A stretch of DNA of 7,421 bases from Thermoplasmata archaeon. Its GTDB lineage: Archaea > Thermoplasmatota > E2 > UBA202 > JdFR-43. The position numbers and the translations under genes are program-made. A model generated the notes under the pieces. That model ran no database searches, had not been told where the DNA came from, and saw nothing but the letters and a program-made list of their open reading frames with translations. The stretch is taken from the NCBI GenBank assembly GCA_021157745.1, contig JAGGWA010000057.1, positions 1 through 7,421 on the forward strand. Direction: 5' to 3'. This document shows, piece after piece, positions 5,647-7,421 of the stretch (its first letter is position 1; each line of letters starts with the position of its first letter).

Positions 5647-6294
5647 TTAATCCTCCTCCTTCCACTCTTTTTCTATAACTTCTTTTATTGCTTTTGCCTT
5701 CTTTTCTCCTATTCCTTCTACTTTCTTCAATTGCTGCATGCTTGCATTCATTATTGCTTTAACAGAGCCAAAATGGCTGAGCAGTCTTTTTGCAAGCACG
5801 GCTGAAACATGAGGCAAGCCTTCGATGATGAACTGCTGTCTTTCCTTCAAACTCATATTTGGCTTCTTGCCACGCAGTGCAACCTCTTTTTTCTTCCTGA
5901 ATTGCTCTCTCGCTGCCATTGCAAAAATTATGTTTGCAGTCTCCTCAATGCTACCTGTCCTTATCACAGAGATGCCATAATCGAGCAATAAGCATGCTAT
6001 AGCTCCATATATAGCTCTTTTATCAACATTGCGGGAAAATAGATCTTCATCTTCTATAATAAGGACAGGCATTTCATATGCTTCTTTAAGCCTCGCCACC
6101 TGCTCAAATAATCTTTTCCGAATCATCGAATCTATGAAGTCCGTAGCTCTCTTCCTTTCTATTGCAACACGCTCGCTCACGATGTAATCACCCACTGCAA
6201 TCTGCTTTATCTCCACATTAGCCATGCTTTCAAGCAATGAAGGCAATCCAGAGAAAACCTCTCTTGTATCTGCTATGATGTGCGGCTTTTGCAT
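5647..6294 (-). CDS. Short XPF/ERCC4-type structure-specific endonuclease
   Basis: This 215-residue protein has an ERCC4 nuclease domain (about 4-130) followed by tandem helix-hairpin-helix motifs. The catalytic signature is complete: ADTRE (8-12), GDY (35-37) and IERKRATD (45-52), giving acidic metal ligands D9, D36, E46 and D52 with R47 and K48. The HhH pair is at about 157-180 (EGLPHVSAVLAKRLLSHFG) and 191-206 (VEGIGEKKAKAIKEVI). Such enzymes cut 3' flaps, forks and splayed arms in repair and replication restart. It lacks the N-terminal SF2 helicase of euryarchaeal Hef; the frame starts only seven residues before the nuclease motif, so it is the short form known from Crenarchaeota and Thermoplasmata. 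The C-terminus (IEKEWKEED) shows no PCNA-binding QxxLxxFF box. It probably acts as a dimer. Confidence 0.9.
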   Translation of the reverse strand: MQKPHIIADTREVFSGLPSLLESMANVEIKQIAVGDYIVSERVAIERKRATDFIDSMIRKRLFEQVARLKEAYEMPVLIIEDEDLFSRNVDKRAIYGAIACLLLDYGISVIRTGSIEETANIIFAMAAREQFRKKKEVALRGKKPNMSLKERQQFIIEGLPHVSAVLAKRLLSHFGSVKAIMNASMQQLKKVEGIGEKKAKAIKEVIEKEWKEED

Positions 6295-6314
6295 GGCATG
6301 ATAAGAAAAAATAT

Positions 6315-6320
6315 TTTAAA
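6315..6320. promoter_or_regulatory. Shared palindromic TATA-like box of the nuclease/dodecin divergent pair
   Basis: TTTAAA reads the same on both strands and sits about 22-24 nt from both start codons (ATG at 6340 on plus, ATG at 6294 on minus). No other AT-rich element in this 45-bp gap fits better for either gene, and neither start has a Shine-Dalgarno site. Confidence 0.45.
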
Positions 6321-6339
6321 TCTCTTGTCATATGTTATC

Positions 6340-6546
6340 ATGAACGTTATAAAATCCATTGAGCTTGTCGGTTCATCGCCTCAAGGCTTCGAAGAAGCTG
6401 TAAAACATGCAATCAGCGAGGCAAAGAAAACTTTACGAAATATAAGGAGAGTGGAAGTTATGGATTTCGAGGTTTTGATGGAGAACGATGAAATTGCAAT
6501 GTATCAGGCTAGAATAAAGCTTTTCTTTGAGGTTGAAAGAAGTTAA
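6340..6546 (+). CDS. Dodecin-family protein with Arg at the flavin-stacking position
   Basis: This 68-residue protein has the dodecin length and layout: strand (MNVIKSIELVGSSPQGF), helix (EEAVKHAISEAKKTL), then two long strands. IELVGSSPQGFEEAV and KKTLRNIRRVEV align by eye with dodecin signatures such as ELVGTSP and KTLRNLRWFEV. Dodecins form hollow 12-mers that store flavin or flavin/CoA. The stacking Trp of flavin dodecins corresponds to R37 here, whereas the flavin-contacting Gln is kept as Q56 (MYQARIKL). Flavin binding is therefore uncertain; dodecin-like proteins without this Trp, such as mycobacterial SecE2/calcium dodecin, are known. The ATG at 6340 is chosen because the family begins there; a frame from 6280 would add 20 residues overlapping the opposite gene. 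The stop shares TTAA with the convergent PurH gene. Confidence 0.85.
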   Translation: MNVIKSIELVGSSPQGFEEAVKHAISEAKKTLRNIRRVEVMDFEVLMENDEIAMYQARIKLFFEVERS

Positions 6547-7421
6547 TGCAGGAAGCATCTCTGTCCAGTGAAGACCATTATGATGCCATGTTCATTTGCA
6601 GCCTGAATAACTTCATTGTCTCTAATTGAGCCACCAGGCTGAACTATTGCATGCACGCCATGCTCTGCGGCGAGGTCTACAGCATCTCTGAATGGAAAGA
6701 AAGCATCTGATGCCATTATACTTCCTTTTATTCTATCCTTTCCTTTATGCACTGCTATCCATGTGGCGTCGACGCGAGCCGTCTGCCCGCCGCCTATTGC
6801 GACGGTTTTAGTTCCTTTTACGAAAACGACAGCATTTGATTTGACATGGCGAACACTTTTGACAGCGAAAATCATCGATTTTATGTCTTCTTTGCTCGGC
6901 TTCTTTTCTGTAACTACTTTCCAGGTGCTTGGATCAAACTCTTTCACATCTTTTTCCTGCACGAGCAAGCCATTTTCAACGCTCCTTACTTCGATGCCTC
7001 TCGTCCTCTTTTCTCTGTCCAAACCTTCTACCCTCAAAATACGCAAATTCTTTTTTCTTTTCAGTATTTCCAAAGCTTCGCTGTTGTAAGAAGGAGCTAT
7101 GACAATTTCAAGAAATATTTTTGATAGCTCGTTTGCAAGCTCTGGTGTGACTTCTCTATTAAAAGCAACAACACCTCCAAAAGGAGAATATATATCGGTT
7201 TCGAAAGCATCCTTCCATGCCTTTTCTATGCTGCTTGCAGATGCTATACCAGATGGTGTGGCATGCTTTATTATGACTGCAGATGGTTCCTCAAATTCTT
7301 TCACGCATTCTATTGCATGATTTGCATCTAAAATGTTATTATACGAAAGCATCTTTCCATGCAATTGCTCAGCGTTTGCAATGTTGGCTTTTCCATTGCC
7401 AGGAGCAACATAAAAGGCGCC
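6543..7421 (-). CDS. purH: PurH, AICAR transformylase domain (5' end outside window)
   Basis: The visible 292 C-terminal residues form most of the AICAR formyltransferase domain, which transfers formyl from 10-formyl-THF to AICAR in purine synthesis. The frame is open to the window edge, starting GAFYVAPGNGKANIANAEQ, so the start and any N-terminal IMP cyclohydrolase (MGS-like) domain lie beyond 7421. Family blocks present are GKMLSYNNILDA, IIKHATPSG with the catalytic Lys-His pair (visible residues 52-53), SPFGGVVAFNRE, VKSNAVV with the conserved Asn (196), IGGGQTARV, ASDAFFPFRD, IQPGGSIRD, and the usual ending FTGQRCFLH. KHATPSG differs from E. coli KHANPCG at two non-catalytic positions. 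An internal TTG at 7364 is not the real start because homology continues upstream of it. The stop overlaps the dodecin stop, tail to tail. Confidence 0.95.
   Translation of the reverse strand, partial: GAFYVAPGNGKANIANAEQLHGKMLSYNNILDANHAIECVKEFEEPSAVIIKHATPSGIASASSIEKAWKDAFETDIYSPFGGVVAFNREVTPELANELSKIFLEIVIAPSYNSEALEILKRKKNLRILRVEGLDREKRTRGIEVRSVENGLLVQEKDVKEFDPSTWKVVTEKKPSKEDIKSMIFAVKSVRHVKSNAVVFVKGTKTVAIGGGQTARVDATWIAVHKGKDRIKGSIMASDAFFPFRDAVDLAAEHGVHAIVQPGGSIRDNEVIQAANEHGIIMVFTGQRCFLH

Noticed and set aside
5183..5665. 160-codon open frame on the minus strand
   Set aside because: It is antisense to the DUF35 gene and the thiolase end; its composition (many Cys, His, Phe, Ser) is that of a reverse-frame shadow and no domain is seen.
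6280..6339. N-terminal extension of the dodecin-family protein
   Set aside because: Dodecins start at the first strand; the extension overlaps the nuclease start and the shared promoter.
1..7421. CRISPR, transposon, tRNA or phage signals
   Set aside because: No regularly spaced repeats, transposase motifs, long inverted repeats or tRNA-like cloverleaf signatures were found on either strand by eye.

Overview
The window reads as archaeal chromosome, most likely euryarchaeal and perhaps a Thermoplasmata-type lineage; the placement is an inference. The sequence supports this with an archaeal-type HMG-CoA synthase/thiolase/DUF35 operon, a short XPF-type nuclease, AT-rich TATA boxes about 25 nt upstream of start codons (leaderless first genes), and GGTGA-type Shine-Dalgarno sites in front of internal operon genes. 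No mobile elements, CRISPR arrays, tRNAs or rRNAs were seen.

Left part, minus strand. The edge holds the first 29 codons of a membrane protein (1-89). A non-genic stretch of about 225 bp follows, with a T-run terminator and a possible decayed small ORF. Next comes a tightly coupled four-gene operon transcribed from about 2947 down to 316: aspartate dehydrogenase, membrane-anchored thioredoxin-like protein, NapH-like four-helix iron-sulfur membrane protein, and a RimI-like GNAT acetyltransferase. The junctions are TGAATG, a 25-nt overlap and a 10-nt overlap. The thioredoxin plus iron-sulfur membrane protein pair is the most interesting part of the window. By charge rules the membrane protein carries cluster cysteines on the cytoplasmic side and CPIG cysteines on the outer side, next to an outward-facing CxxC protein. 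This suggests a transmembrane thiol-reducing relay.

Middle, plus strand. Divergent from the first operon is HMG-CoA synthase, acetoacetyl-CoA thiolase and a DUF35 zinc-ribbon/OB-fold protein (3039-5629), joined by ATGA and TGAATG junctions. These are the first committed enzymes of the mevalonate route to archaeal lipids, and the trio is known in archaea to form one substrate-channelling complex.

Right part. A helicase-less XPF/ERCC4 nuclease (minus) and a dodecin-family protein (plus) diverge from a 45-bp gap whose single palindromic TTTAAA box could serve both. The dodecin has Arg where flavin-binding dodecins have the stacking Trp. At the right edge, on the minus strand, lies the C-terminal AICAR transformylase domain of PurH, cut by the window. 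Its stop shares a TTAA with the dodecin stop.
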